A stretch of DNA of 64,000 bases from the NCBI RefSeq assembly GCF_002915595.1, contig NZ_PQGG01000003.1:1-64000 (forward strand), in the 5' to 3' direction. Below, piece after piece: positions 9,389 to 19,096 of this stretch; the first letter of the stretch is position 1; the number at the start of each line of letters is the position of its first letter. The position numbers and the translations under genes are program-made. The DNA comes from Zhongshania marina (GTDB lineage: Bacteria; Pseudomonadota; Gammaproteobacteria; Pseudomonadales; Spongiibacteraceae). The notes below the pieces were generated by a model that saw only the letters and a program-made list of their open reading frames with translations, did not search any database and was not told the DNA's origin.

Positions 9389-10477
9389 CTACAAAGACCG
9401 CATACGACCCGCCGCTGGCGCAATTTCCGCCCCACCATTTAAATCGAGAATACACACCTCTTTAAACAAGCGATGGGCTGCGGTGTGTTCCGTCAAGGCA
9501 TCTGCAGCCAACAAGATAGCTGCCGCAGTCCAGGTTGGGCGCTCGTCTGGCCACAGCACGTCTTCTACAAATTGATAGCCCGTCCAGTATTCGCCGCTGG
9601 CCTCGCGCCATTGATGCAGCCAACTGTATACCATCACCGCACGGGCGTGATCACCCGCCGCCAGCAATGCCATCGTTAACTCACAGGATTCTGCCACCGT
9701 CACCCAAGGCTGATCTGCTACGCAGCGGCAGCCCAAGCCCTGCTCAACAAAATCGTCCCAGCGCTTTTGCAAATGCGCACTCGCCTTTGCGCTTGGAATC
9801 GCGCCGGTTAATACTGGATAAAACCAGTCCATTGAATAGCGGGATTTACTTTCCCAGGTGCGGTCAAAGCGCTCAGGTTTATTACGTAAGGCGTCACCCA
9901 AGGCGGTGCGGGCGTCTCGCCAATCGGCACGTGGCTCGCCAAGCACAACAGAAATATTTACCGCACACTCAAGACTTTTATAAATTGACGAGCAACCGGT
10001 AATCAGAGCGTCAGCCATTGGCTGCCCTTGTGCATTCACCGCCCAGTTTATGTCGCCATGACGAGACTGCTGCGCCAACACAAAGCTGATTGCGCGTCTA
10101 ACGCAGGACCACATCTCGCGAAGGAAGGTTTTGTTTTGGGTGATCAAATAATGGTGCCAAATACCGGTTGCAATATAGGCAACAAAATTGGTTTCGCGGC
10201 GCTCTCGATTATCTACTTCACCGGCTCGATACGCTGCCCACCAACTTCCGTCTTCAAGCTGAGTATTTTTAAGCCAGCGATAGGCATTTTCTGCGGCGCC
10301 GTATTCGCCGCCGATACTCAAACCCATTGCCGACTCAACATGATCCCAGGGGTCGCAGTGCCCACCATCAAACCAAGGGATGCTGCCATCCGCCTGCTGA
10401 GCCCGCAGTAAAAACTCTACTGTTGGCCGGAAAAATTCTTGCGGAAACAGGCCCTTGCTTAAAAATAGACCGCTCAT
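9389..10477 (-). CDS. Alpha/alpha-toroid (prenyltransferase/squalene-cyclase-like) protein
   Basis: A 362-residue cytosolic-looking protein. Near the N-terminus there are terpenoid-cyclase QW-like repeats (QQADGSIPWFDGG about 27-39; QLEDGSWW about 73-80), followed by a regular pattern of paired helices, as in the (alpha/alpha)6 toroids of prenyltransferases, squalene cyclases and some glycosidases. The DxDD protonation motif of squalene-hopene cyclases is absent, so true cyclase activity is doubtful; a substrate-binding or glycan-processing role is possible. It is the last gene of a three-gene operon, and its ATG overlaps the stop of the methyltransferase by four bases (ATGA). The partners suggest modification of a glycosylated lipid or small molecule. 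Confidence 0.6.
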   Translation of the reverse strand: MSGLFLSKGLFPQEFFRPTVEFLLRAQQADGSIPWFDGGHCDPWDHVESAMGLSIGGEYGAAENAYRWLKNTQLEDGSWWAAYRAGEVDNRERRETNFVAYIATGIWHHYLITQNKTFLREMWSCVRRAISFVLAQQSRHGDINWAVNAQGQPMADALITGCSSIYKSLECAVNISVVLGEPRADWRDARTALGDALRNKPERFDRTWESKSRYSMDWFYPVLTGAIPSAKASAHLQKRWDDFVEQGLGCRCVADQPWVTVAESCELTMALLAAGDHARAVMVYSWLHQWREASGEYWTGYQFVEDVLWPDERPTWTAAAILLAADALTEHTAAHRLFKEVCILDLNGGAEIAPAAGRMRSL

Positions 10478-11190
10478 GCCGCCCCCGCCTTTTCAAAATA
10501 CATGACAACAGACTTACCCAGTACCGGATTTAAGCCTGCTTCTAGGGTTCTAGTAAACAGTGGCCTATCCATCAAATCCCACACCAAAAAACGGTGGTAC
10601 TGTTTAATAATGGGATTTGAGTCCTGGTTTTTCCAAAACGCGCACTTCAACCACCAATAGGGGGAATGCAAGGCATGTGCCCAATGGCGCCGATAAAAGC
10701 GAAAACCCAAGCCTTGGATTTGCTTACGTAATTCGCTGGCTTTAAATATGCGCAGATGGCCACCCTCGACCTTGTGGTAGGCCTCGCTTAAGGCCCAGCA
10801 TATTTTTTCTGGCCACGCTCTGGGCACACTGGCGCAGAACAAACCGCCAGGCTTTAGTACCCGCTCAATTTCTTTTAACACTGAATGGTAGTCGGGAATA
10901 TGCTCTAACACCTCTGAGCAAATAATTTTATCGAAGGTATTGTCGGCAAAGGGCAGTTGCATCGCGTCGCCATTGGCCAAGCCAAAGGCTTTATTGTCCT
11001 GCTCGGCGCTACAAAATTCAGTAAACCGGCTTTGCGCGGTCTGCAAATCTCGCAGACACAAATCAACACCAATCGCCGTTACATCTGCCTCCACATAGGC
11101 AGAAATCACATGACGACCTTCTCCGCAGCCTAAATCTAAGATTTTATCGCCCGCGTTCAGTTGGAAATGACGAAAATCAACTGTTTTCAC
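10474..11190 (-). CDS. Class I SAM-dependent methyltransferase
   Basis: A 238-residue Rossmann-fold methyltransferase. The SAM-binding motif ILDLGCGEGRHV is at about 18-29, an acidic residue ends strand 2 (AIGVDLC), the motif II/III region is ANGDAMQLPFADNTFDKIICSEVLEHI split over about 73-97, and motif LKPGGLFCASVPR is at about 112-124. This is the Methyltransf_11/UbiE-like family; the acceptor is unknown. It overlaps the upstream glycosyltransferase by 14 bases and the downstream toroid gene by four, so the three are translationally coupled and probably work in one pathway. Confidence 0.85.
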   Translation of the reverse strand: MKTVDFRHFQLNAGDKILDLGCGEGRHVISAYVEADVTAIGVDLCLRDLQTAQSRFTEFCSAEQDNKAFGLANGDAMQLPFADNTFDKIICSEVLEHIPDYHSVLKEIERVLKPGGLFCASVPRAWPEKICWALSEAYHKVEGGHLRIFKASELRKQIQGLGFRFYRRHWAHALHSPYWWLKCAFWKNQDSNPIIKQYHRFLVWDLMDRPLFTRTLEAGLNPVLGKSVVMYFEKAGAA

Positions 11191-12499
11191 GTTGTATTAC
11201 CTGCCAGTAGTAGTCCGTCATTTGTTGCGCTGCGCGTGTCCAGCAGAACAATTCTTCAATACGCTTGCGACCTGCCACCGCTAATTCCTCCCGCCACGCT
11301 GGCGACGCCAACAGGGTATCTAACACCTCGGCTATAGCCTGGCTATTGCGCACCGGCACTTGAATCGCCGCGTCGCCAACCACCTCGGGTAAGGCGCCGC
11401 CGTCGGTAGAAATTAAAGCCGTACCGCAGGCCATAGCCTCACCGGCGGGCAGACCAAACCCTTCGTAAACAGAGGGCACTACAACCACCGAGGCTTCGTT
11501 GTAATACTTCACCAAGTCCTCGGTGCTGATGCCACTAACGGCGCGAATATGTTTGCCTAGACCTAGCTCGCGAATTAATTGACCACTTTCGCCATCTTCT
11601 CTCGGCTTGCCGACCAGCAGCAATTCGAGATTAGGATACTTAGGCAGCACCGCCGCCACCGCCTCTAGCAGATAGCGCATGCCCTTCAGGGGCTGATCTG
11701 AAGACACCGTAGCCATAATACGATTGGGATTTTTCTCGACATTGTCTAATGGCCTGAACTCTTCGGTGTCGATCCCGCAATGCACCAAGCTAATACCCGC
11801 CGGCTGAATGTCAAAGGCGGCGGCAATATCCATACGGGAACGCTCAGACACGGTCACCACATGATGCAGCTCACGGGCGACCTTGCGCTGCATGGTTAAA
11901 AAGCTGTGCCAGCGCCGAATCAACAGGCGTTCAGTCCAACTTTTCGCTGCGCTCAAGGCAATATTTAAATCACTGGTTATGGGGTGATGGATAGTTGTTA
12001 CCAGCGGAAAACCCTGCTTTTGCAGCGCGAGCATGCCGTAACTTAGGCATTGATTGTCGTGGATAATATCGTAGTGACGGCCGTGCTTTTTTAAATACTT
12101 GAGTACCCGCCGCCCAAAACAATAGGGCTCCGAAAACGCACCCGTCAATTTGCCGGTCCATTCGTAAATATTCGTCAGCGAAGTGAGGTGATGAGGCCGA
12201 ATTGAGCCTAGTCCCGTCTCAAATAAATTCATACCCGGCATTTTAATTAGCTTAACCCGCGGATCGAGGTGCGGATAAGGCTGACCTGAGATCACATCTA
12301 CCTGATGACCGGCCTCAACCAAAGCCTTGCTTAAATATTTGAGATAGATCCCCTGCCCGCCGCCGTAAGGCGCACTGCGATAACCTAATAAACAAATCTT
12401 TAAGGCGCGCCTAGCTTCCACCTCGCGCAATGGGGTAACACTGGCCTTTAGTGGCTGTATTGGGGACGGGCTCGCAATAAGGGCTGGATCTGAGGGCAT
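11177..12499 (-). CDS. Glycosyltransferase family 4
   Basis: A 440-residue GT-B fold retaining glycosyltransferase. The N-terminal domain starts after a 30-residue extension with KICLLGYRSAPYGGGQGIY (acceptor side, glycine-rich loop). The C-terminal domain has the donor-binding E-x7-E region VYEGFGLPAGEAMACG. The nearby DGGALPEVVG segment is also typical. It probably uses a nucleotide-sugar donor on a lipid or small-molecule acceptor at the cytosolic face of the membrane. First gene of the coupled GT/methyltransferase/toroid operon. The 290 bases upstream, shared with a divergent lipoprotein gene, should hold the operon promoter; I do not see a clear consensus there. The ATG lacks a good ribosome binding site, so a start nearer residue 30 is possible. 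Confidence 0.87.
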   Translation of the reverse strand: MPSDPALIASPSPIQPLKASVTPLREVEARRALKICLLGYRSAPYGGGQGIYLKYLSKALVEAGHQVDVISGQPYPHLDPRVKLIKMPGMNLFETGLGSIRPHHLTSLTNIYEWTGKLTGAFSEPYCFGRRVLKYLKKHGRHYDIIHDNQCLSYGMLALQKQGFPLVTTIHHPITSDLNIALSAAKSWTERLLIRRWHSFLTMQRKVARELHHVVTVSERSRMDIAAAFDIQPAGISLVHCGIDTEEFRPLDNVEKNPNRIMATVSSDQPLKGMRYLLEAVAAVLPKYPNLELLLVGKPREDGESGQLIRELGLGKHIRAVSGISTEDLVKYYNEASVVVVPSVYEGFGLPAGEAMACGTALISTDGGALPEVVGDAAIQVPVRNSQAIAEVLDTLLASPAWREELAVAGRKRIEELFCWTRAAQQMTDYYWQVIQRENS

Positions 12500-12792
12500 A
12501 AAACGGAGTCACTATTTATTCTGATTACTGTTATTCGGATGACTATCAATATAGCACCGAGGGATTCTCCTCAACTCGGAAACCTGTTGGGGTTGCCAAG
12601 GTCATACCACACGCAATTCCAGAGTCACGGGGCACAAAAAGACGAATACCGCCTCACTAAGTAACAGGATTCTAACCACGGGGTGAGTATAAATCCACCG
12701 ACGATGCGCAAGCAAAGCCCGATCTAGCATTAAGACTTTGTCATGTTAAACTCACAAAGGCCCTAAAATTGCCCAAAGAGAATAAGACCTAC

Positions 12793-13182
12793 ATGCGTAC
12801 AGACGCCATATTTTGCACGTTTTTTAGCCTCGTAATCGCTTTTACCGCCAGTTGCGCCAGCCAACCAAGCCCGCGAAAACCCATTGGTAAATTTGAAACC
12901 TCGATAAAAGCCGGTGATATTCGCCTTTTTAGTTACAGCCAACCGCTATTCCGCGAGAAAGCTCGCCCGATTACTGCAAGAAATAGACAAGAAGACGGTA
13001 CCGGTAAACCGCGAGAAGACAGCGAATCGCAATTAAAACGTACTTTGCGCGACCTAGAGTTAGATCCACGACTGAAAGAATACTGCCCAGCGGGCTATGT
13101 CGTCATAGACCAATATGCGGTGTTAAATGACGTGGTAATTCGCGGGGAGTGCAGATACGGCAAAGAACAAGCCGCTAACTAA
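12793..13182 (+). CDS. Small putative lipoprotein
   Basis: A 129-residue protein beginning MRTDAIFCTFF, with a hydrophobic segment and a lipobox TASC about 20 residues in. It is predicted to be an outer- or inner-membrane lipoprotein. The mature part is polar and basic and ends in a small domain with two cysteines (EYCPAGYVVIDQ and RGECRYG) that could form a disulfide. I chose the ATG at 12793 because it puts the lipobox at the normal distance. A TTG at 12769 preceded by AAAGG is an alternative adding eight residues. Function unknown; no operon partner. Confidence 0.6.
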   Translation: MRTDAIFCTFFSLVIAFTASCASQPSPRKPIGKFETSIKAGDIRLFSYSQPLFREKARPITARNRQEDGTGKPREDSESQLKRTLRDLELDPRLKEYCPAGYVVIDQYAVLNDVVIRGECRYGKEQAAN

Positions 13183-13211
13183 ACGCCGCGGCGAGAGCTG
13201 CCACGGCGTTT
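13181..13211. terminator. Bidirectional hairpin between lipoprotein gene and ilvE
   Basis: The stem AAACGCCG/CGGCGTTT (13181-13188 and 13204-13211) begins at the end of the lipoprotein stop codon and lies just before the convergent ilvE stop at 13225. The A-rich 5' arm and T-rich 3' arm give a short U-tail on each strand. Confidence 0.55.
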
Positions 13212-13224
13212 ATAAAAAGAGCCC

Positions 13225-14151
13225 TTAGCTAACTGGGGTCAACCATTCAGGAAACTCTTCACGACGACCTTTAACTTGGTCGAAGTACATTTTTTGCAGC
13301 AAATTAGTTACTGGGCCACGTGAGCCCGAACCAATTTTACGGCCATCTAACTCACGAATCGGCAGTACTTCTGCCGCCGTGCCGGTAAAGAAGGCCTCGT
13401 CCGCCACGTAAACTTCATCGCGGGTAATACGCTTTTCTTCCACTTTCAAACCTAGCTCATTGGCAAATTCAAAAATGGTGTTACGGGTAATACCGTCTAA
13501 GCAGCTCGTTAACTCAGGTGTATACAGTTTGCCGTTGCGAACAATAAACACGTTCTCGCCACTGCCTTCTGCAACATAGCCTTCGTTGTCTAACAACAGC
13601 GCTTCTTCGCAGCCGCTATCTAAGGCCTCGCGCAATGCCAACATCGAATTAATGTAGTGACCATTGGCCTTGGCTTTACACATAGAGATATTCACATGGT
13701 GGCGCGTATAAGATGAGCAGCGCACCTTGATGCCGTTGTCGCGAGCATCTGGGCTCATATAGCTAGGCCAATCCCAGGCGGCAACAATCACGTGCATTTT
13801 CAGATTGTCGGCACGCAGGCCCATACCTTCTGAACCGTAAAAACACATGGGGCGCAAATACGCTTCTTCTAAGCCATTCTCACGAACTACGGCGCGCTGT
13901 GCTTCATTCACCTGCTCTTTAGTCACCGTCATTTCCATACGCATAATATGCGCAGAACGGAATAGGCGGTCGGTATGTTCTTGCATACGGAATATGCAGG
14001 TGCCGCGGTCGTTTGTTTTGTATGCGCGAACGCCTTCAAAAACACCCATACCGTAGTGCAGTGTATGAGTTAAAACGTGTACCCGCGCATCGCGCCAAGG
14101 CACCATTTCACCATCAAACCAAATCAGGCCGTCACGATCAGCCATAGACAT
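13225..14151 (-). CDS. ilvE: Branched-chain amino acid aminotransferase
   Basis: PLP enzyme, fold type IV, that interconverts Val, Leu and Ile with their 2-oxo acids using glutamate. At 308 residues it is full length. The N-terminal GLIWFDGEMVPWRDARVHVLTHTLHYG is typical of IlvE. The PLP-lysine lies in the SMCKAKANGHYINSM segment near residue 160, and the cofactor phosphate-binding region EALLLDNEGYVAEGSGENVF follows near 184. GAGGAG stands nine bases before the ATG. It follows glnE by 36 bases on the same strand, so the two may be cotranscribed, as in Pseudomonas-type genomes. Confidence 0.96.
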   Translation of the reverse strand: MSMADRDGLIWFDGEMVPWRDARVHVLTHTLHYGMGVFEGVRAYKTNDRGTCIFRMQEHTDRLFRSAHIMRMEMTVTKEQVNEAQRAVVRENGLEEAYLRPMCFYGSEGMGLRADNLKMHVIVAAWDWPSYMSPDARDNGIKVRCSSYTRHHVNISMCKAKANGHYINSMLALREALDSGCEEALLLDNEGYVAEGSGENVFIVRNGKLYTPELTSCLDGITRNTIFEFANELGLKVEEKRITRDEVYVADEAFFTGTAAEVLPIRELDGRKIGSGSRGPVTNLLQKMYFDQVKGRREEFPEWLTPVS

Positions 14152-14187
14152 CGTGTGTTACTCCTCAACAAATTCAGGCAAATACCA

Positions 14188-17115
14188 TTATGGAGACAAC
14201 ATCAGTTGCTGCCAGAAACGGCTTACAATTTCCCGCTCTGTACCCAATGCCGATTCGGCTATCAGCCCTTTTTGCTCTTGTAAGCTGAGGCGATGCGCCT
14301 GACTGCGGAACGCCTTGTAAGCGTCAACCAGTGTCCGGGTATCCGCTGCCGAAATCAGGCCCTGTTCAGACAGCGATTCCAGTATGCGAATATTATCAGT
14401 GTAGTATGTAAGCGGTGGGTGCTGTTGCGACCATGCTAAAACCGCATATTGCACCATAAATTCAATATCAACGATACCTCCAGCACCTTGTTTAATATCA
14501 AATTCCGCATTTTTATCGCTGCCAGACAGCAGATGATCACGCATTTTCTGACGCATGGCCACGACTTCGTCTTTAAGCACCAAAATGTCGCGCGATTTAC
14601 AGAGAACCTCGGCTCGCAACTTGGCAAACTTTTGTGCCACATTTTCATCGCCGGCTACCGCACGCACTCGCACCAAAGCCTGATGCTCCCAGGTCCACGC
14701 TTGGCTATGTTGATAGTCACTAAACGCGGTAAAGGAGGACACCAGCAAACCTGAATTACCCGATGGCCGCAGTCGCATATCCACTTCATAAAGATCGCCC
14801 AAGCGAGTAGTCGCGGTGAGAATATGGATAATGCGCTGCCCTAGGCGGGTGAAAAATGTAGCTGCGTCTAGTGGTCGCGCACCGTCACTGACATTTGTTG
14901 AGGGCAAATCATGCAAAAATACGAGGTCGAGGTCGGAGCCGTAGCCCAACTCTAAGCCCCCCAGCTTGCCGTAACCCAAGATCAGAAAATGCCGCTGATC
15001 ATCCCCCGCAGGGACTGGGCTGCCGTGTTTGTCGACTAAGTTTTGCCACGCGATATCAAGTACCGCATCCAGTACCACTTCGGCAATATAGGTTAAATAG
15101 TCGCTGACCTTCATCAGCGGCAAGCTGCCGGTGACTTCAGACGCCGCAACCTTTAGCACATGCGCTAGGCGAAAATAACGCAGCGCCTCCATTTGCGCCT
15201 CAAGATCATTATTCTCGATACGCAATAAGCGCTGTCGCAACTCGCTGGCTAAACCGGCCTTTTCTGGCACAGAAAACAGGCTATTGGCATCTAATAACTC
15301 ATCTAATAGCACGGGCTGAGCGGCCAGCTGACGGGCAATCCACGGGCTGGCATCACACAGTTCAACCAAGCGCTTGCGAGCGCCGGGGTTTTCAATCAGC
15401 AGCACTAAATAGGCGGTTCGACGCAGTACCGCCTCGATCAGCGGAATTAAGCGCAGCAGGGTTGCCGCAGGCGACTCGGCATCGCACAAATCTTCTAAAA
15501 TCAGCGGCAAGAAATCGTATAGCCGGTCGCGGCCACTGCCCTGCATCCGCAACACACTGGCGCCGCTTAGTAGCGCCACCAATAATCGCGCCGCTTCGTC
15601 GGCATCGTCGAAACCAGCCTCCTCCAAGGTTTGGCGCACCGAGTCTTTCTTTAGCTCATCCAGCATGGTTCGCCAGCGATTATTGCTGAGATGCTGGCCA
15701 TCCGGCTCGGTCTCTGGTGGCGCAATAACATTGGCAAAGTGCGTCGCAACCCGCTGCCGGTGCTGCTCAAGCGCAGACAGGAAGGCGGCAACATCATCGC
15801 CAAAGCCCATCGAAAAACTCAGCGCCACCCGCGCTGGGTCGGCTTCTGGTAACTGCTGGGTCTGCTCGTCTCGCCACGCCTGAATCGCATGTTCGGTATT
15901 TCGCAAAAAGCGATACGCCCCTTGTAAATCATCAACCACCGACTCAGGCAGATAAGCCATTTTTGCCAACTCTGGCAAAATCGCCTGCAACTTCAAGGCC
16001 TGCAGGGCTGGCTCTTGGCCGCCGCGAATTAATTGAAAGCACTGGGCGATAAACTCGATTTCACGAATACCGCCAGAACCGAGTTTAATATTGTCTTGCA
16101 GATGCCGGCGCGCCACCTCGCGCTGGATCATAGACTTCATATCCCGCAGCGACTCAATCGCAGAAAAATCCAAATAGCGGCGATATACAAAGGGCCGCAG
16201 CTGGGTCAACAAGCGCTCGCCCTCACTACGATCACCGGCAATACAGCGCGCCTTAATCAGCGCATAGCGCTCCCAGTCCCGCCCCTGATCTTGGTAATAC
16301 TCCTCCAGGGCGTCAAAGCTAATGACCAGCGGACCACTTTGCCCATAGGGGCGCAGGCGCATGTCTACGCGGAATACAAAACCATCAGCGGTGCGGGCGT
16401 CCAGCGCTTTAATTAGGCGCTGACCAAGGCGAATAAAAAACGCTTGATTGTCATCGCTGCGGGCGGCGCCAACGGTGCTTCCGGCCTGCGGATAGGCAAA
16501 AATAAGGTCGATATCTGAAGACAGATTTAACTCCCCCGCCCCCAACTTACCCATCGCAATCACCACCAATTGCTGGGGAGTGCCATCGGCTGAGCGAGGC
16601 TCACCGCGCTCGGCAACGAGTTGCTTATGCAAAAATGCCAGCGCCACTTCGACGCAGGCATCGGCAAGCGCCGACAAATCTCGCACCGTTTCTTCCATCG
16701 TCGCTAGGCGATTGAGGTCGCGCCACACAATGCGCAGCCAGTGGCGATTTCTAAAATCTCGCAGGGCCTTCGCCAAGTCGTCGGCATCAACGCACTCGGC
16801 ACAGGCCGCACTCAATTCTTCATGCCACGCTTCATCCAGCAAGCGAACACCCAAGGCATTGTTTGCGACCAGATCCGGCAACCACGCGGGATGCCGCTCA
16901 CACATATCGGCTAGTGCTGGGCTGCCGGCAAAAGCGCTTAGCAAATGCTGACGCTGATCAGACGCTGCGAACTCGGCGTACCAAGTGCGCTGATCGGCGT
17001 CGCAGCGATCCAATAACCGCTGCCAGCAGCGCTCTACCTCGCTGGCCAGAATTGCCGGCAGCTCTGCCTCCAAAATATCTAAACTGCGATGTTGGCTTGG
17101 CGCCGTCATTGTCAC
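14188..17115 (-). CDS. glnE: Bifunctional glutamine synthetase adenylyltransferase/deadenylase
   Basis: A 975-residue enzyme that adds AMP to, and removes it from, glutamine synthetase according to PII state and glutamine. Both nucleotidyltransferase domains are visible: the N-terminal deadenylylase with LNLSSDIDLIFAYP (about residue 200) and the C-terminal adenylyltransferase with LGYGSDLDLVFLHD (about 725). Each has the paired metal-binding aspartates. A regulatory helical region links them. Length and layout match GlnE. It precedes ilvE in a likely operon and follows a GspE-type ATPase gene on the same strand by about 40 bases. Confidence 0.96.
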   Translation of the reverse strand: MTMTAPSQHRSLDILEAELPAILASEVERCWQRLLDRCDADQRTWYAEFAASDQRQHLLSAFAGSPALADMCERHPAWLPDLVANNALGVRLLDEAWHEELSAACAECVDADDLAKALRDFRNRHWLRIVWRDLNRLATMEETVRDLSALADACVEVALAFLHKQLVAERGEPRSADGTPQQLVVIAMGKLGAGELNLSSDIDLIFAYPQAGSTVGAARSDDNQAFFIRLGQRLIKALDARTADGFVFRVDMRLRPYGQSGPLVISFDALEEYYQDQGRDWERYALIKARCIAGDRSEGERLLTQLRPFVYRRYLDFSAIESLRDMKSMIQREVARRHLQDNIKLGSGGIREIEFIAQCFQLIRGGQEPALQALKLQAILPELAKMAYLPESVVDDLQGAYRFLRNTEHAIQAWRDEQTQQLPEADPARVALSFSMGFGDDVAAFLSALEQHRQRVATHFANVIAPPETEPDGQHLSNNRWRTMLDELKKDSVRQTLEEAGFDDADEAARLLVALLSGASVLRMQGSGRDRLYDFLPLILEDLCDAESPAATLLRLIPLIEAVLRRTAYLVLLIENPGARKRLVELCDASPWIARQLAAQPVLLDELLDANSLFSVPEKAGLASELRQRLLRIENNDLEAQMEALRYFRLAHVLKVAASEVTGSLPLMKVSDYLTYIAEVVLDAVLDIAWQNLVDKHGSPVPAGDDQRHFLILGYGKLGGLELGYGSDLDLVFLHDLPSTNVSDGARPLDAATFFTRLGQRIIHILTATTRLGDLYEVDMRLRPSGNSGLLVSSFTAFSDYQHSQAWTWEHQALVRVRAVAGDENVAQKFAKLRAEVLCKSRDILVLKDEVVAMRQKMRDHLLSGSDKNAEFDIKQGAGGIVDIEFMVQYAVLAWSQQHPPLTYYTDNIRILESLSEQGLISAADTRTLVDAYKAFRSQAHRLSLQEQKGLIAESALGTEREIVSRFWQQLMLSP

Positions 17116-17157
17116 ATCCTTACTCGGTATTATTTTCGTTACTGCCTACCACTAGGC

Positions 17158-18936
17158 TCAAACCGTCTGCACCGGTGGCGCCACCCTTAGCACTTCGGCA
17201 ATGGTGGTTTCGCCCCTCGCCACTTTTTGAGCACCACTTAATCTCAGGGTTCGCATACCATTTTTCATGGCCATTCGCCGCAAATTGTCGAGTTCAACAT
17301 CATCGCCTATCGCCGCTTGGATCTGACCCTCTACGGGTAAAATTTCATAGATACCCTGACGACCATAGAAGCCGGTATTGCGACACTCAAGACAGCCCGG
17401 CGCGTGATAAATTTGGGCGGGGGGGCTAATTTTCCACGGCGCGGTTAACGTCGTCCATTCGGTTTTATCTAAAGCAACCGGCTGCTTGCAATGCGGACAC
17501 AGACTTCGGACTAGGCGTTGCGCCATCACACCAAGCACCGTCGCTCGGATTAAATACGCAGGAACACCCAATTCTAATAAGCGCGTCACCGCCGAGGGCG
17601 CATCATTGGTATGTAGCGTTGAAATGACTAAATGCCCAGTCAAAGCTGCTTGAATGGCCATTTCAGCGGTTTCTAAATCGCGGATCTCACCAATCATAAT
17701 GATGTCAGGGTCTTGCCTTAGCAAGGCGCGCACGCCGCCGGCAAAATCGAGATTAATATTGTGCTGCACCTGCATTTGATTGAAGGCGTCTTCGACCATT
17801 TCAATCGGATCTTCAATGGTGCAGACGTTCACCTCACTGGTCGCAATTTGTTTTAAGCTGGAATATAAGGTGGTGGTTTTGCCCGAGCCGGTGGGACCCG
17901 TTACCAGCACTATGCCGTGAGGGGAGCGAATCAAGCCGTCCCAGCGCTGGCGATCTTCACCGCGCAAGCCCAGCTCGTCAAAGCTACGCAGCAAGACTTC
18001 GGGGTCAAATATACGCATGACCATTTTTTCGCCAAAGGCCGTGGGCAGAGTCGAAAGCCGCAGCTCAATTTCGTCGCCATGAGCATTTTTGGTCTTCAAT
18101 CGGCCATCTTGGGGGCGACGCTTTTCCGCCACATCCATCCGCCCAAGTATTTTCAAACGGCTCACTACCGCCGTCAGCACCGTCGCCGGCAATTCATACA
18201 CATTGTAAAGCACGCCATCGATACGAAAACGCACATTGCCCTGCTCGCGGCGCGGCTCAATATGAATGTCGCTAGCTCGTTGGTCATAGGCATACTGCAA
18301 CAACCAGTCAACGATATTAACAACATGACCGTCATTCGCGTCCAGATCCTTGAGATTGCTGATCTCCAACAATTGCTCGAGATTGGTGTTTACCTGAGCG
18401 CCCCGCCTATTGTCGCCACTCGCCCCTCTAACCGATTTAGCCAAGCTGTAAAATTCAACCGTAAAACGGTCTATGGCCTCGGGGTCGGCAAGGACACGCC
18501 GAATAGGGCGACGCACAACCTGTTGTAAATCCTTCTCCCATGCATCTACAAAGGGCTCGCTACCGGCGATAACCACCTCTTGCTTGGACACCGCCACCGC
18601 TAAAATTCGATGTCGCTGGGCAAAAGCAAAAGACATCACCTCCGTAACCGCCGGCACGTCGATTTTTAAAGGGTCTATGCGCTGGGGAAGTTGCCCGCAG
18701 CTCGCCGACAACCACTCCAGCAATCGATCCATTGTTAGCACTCGACCGCTGCGACTGGCATCTGGTAACTGCTCAGCGGCGAGATAATTGAGAACGTGCT
18801 GAATTTTATCGCCAATACGTGGTGGATTAGGCCGCACACGCTTTGCCACCGACGCATCTAACACGCCGTCTTCTACAAGTTGGCGGATGATTGATGCGGC
18901 CTCTAACGGTCCGGCTTTATTGATATTGCTGTGCAT
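17158..18936 (-). CDS. GspE/PilB-type secretion ATPase, solitary
   Basis: A 592-residue hexameric assembly ATPase of the type II secretion/type IV pilus group. It has an N-terminal N1-like domain (about 10-160), then the core: Walker A GPTGSGKTT (347-355), Asp box (CTIEDPIE), Walker B IIMIGEIRD, His box (GHLVISTLHTNDA), and a zinc-binding tetracysteine made of CPHC and CLEC. All catalytic elements are present. No pseudopilin, pilC/gspF or secretin gene is nearby, so it is an orphan that may drive a system encoded elsewhere. It precedes glnE on the same strand; the link is probably positional. It could equally be named GspE or PilB. Confidence 0.85.
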   Translation of the reverse strand: MHSNINKAGPLEAASIIRQLVEDGVLDASVAKRVRPNPPRIGDKIQHVLNYLAAEQLPDASRSGRVLTMDRLLEWLSASCGQLPQRIDPLKIDVPAVTEVMSFAFAQRHRILAVAVSKQEVVIAGSEPFVDAWEKDLQQVVRRPIRRVLADPEAIDRFTVEFYSLAKSVRGASGDNRRGAQVNTNLEQLLEISNLKDLDANDGHVVNIVDWLLQYAYDQRASDIHIEPRREQGNVRFRIDGVLYNVYELPATVLTAVVSRLKILGRMDVAEKRRPQDGRLKTKNAHGDEIELRLSTLPTAFGEKMVMRIFDPEVLLRSFDELGLRGEDRQRWDGLIRSPHGIVLVTGPTGSGKTTTLYSSLKQIATSEVNVCTIEDPIEMVEDAFNQMQVQHNINLDFAGGVRALLRQDPDIIMIGEIRDLETAEMAIQAALTGHLVISTLHTNDAPSAVTRLLELGVPAYLIRATVLGVMAQRLVRSLCPHCKQPVALDKTEWTTLTAPWKISPPAQIYHAPGCLECRNTGFYGRQGIYEILPVEGQIQAAIGDDVELDNLRRMAMKNGMRTLRLSGAQKVARGETTIAEVLRVAPPVQTV

Positions 18937-19096
18937 ATAAGCGTAAATCCTTGATCGTTATCGCTATCATTATGGCAAGTCATTAGAACTTAACAACTGT
19001 GGGAATGGATACCAGGGCGTTTATTCACTGGTGACGTTTGATCGAGGCCCGTATAATTCCGGCCACTTAACGTTCGACTACAACAGGAGTTGCACC

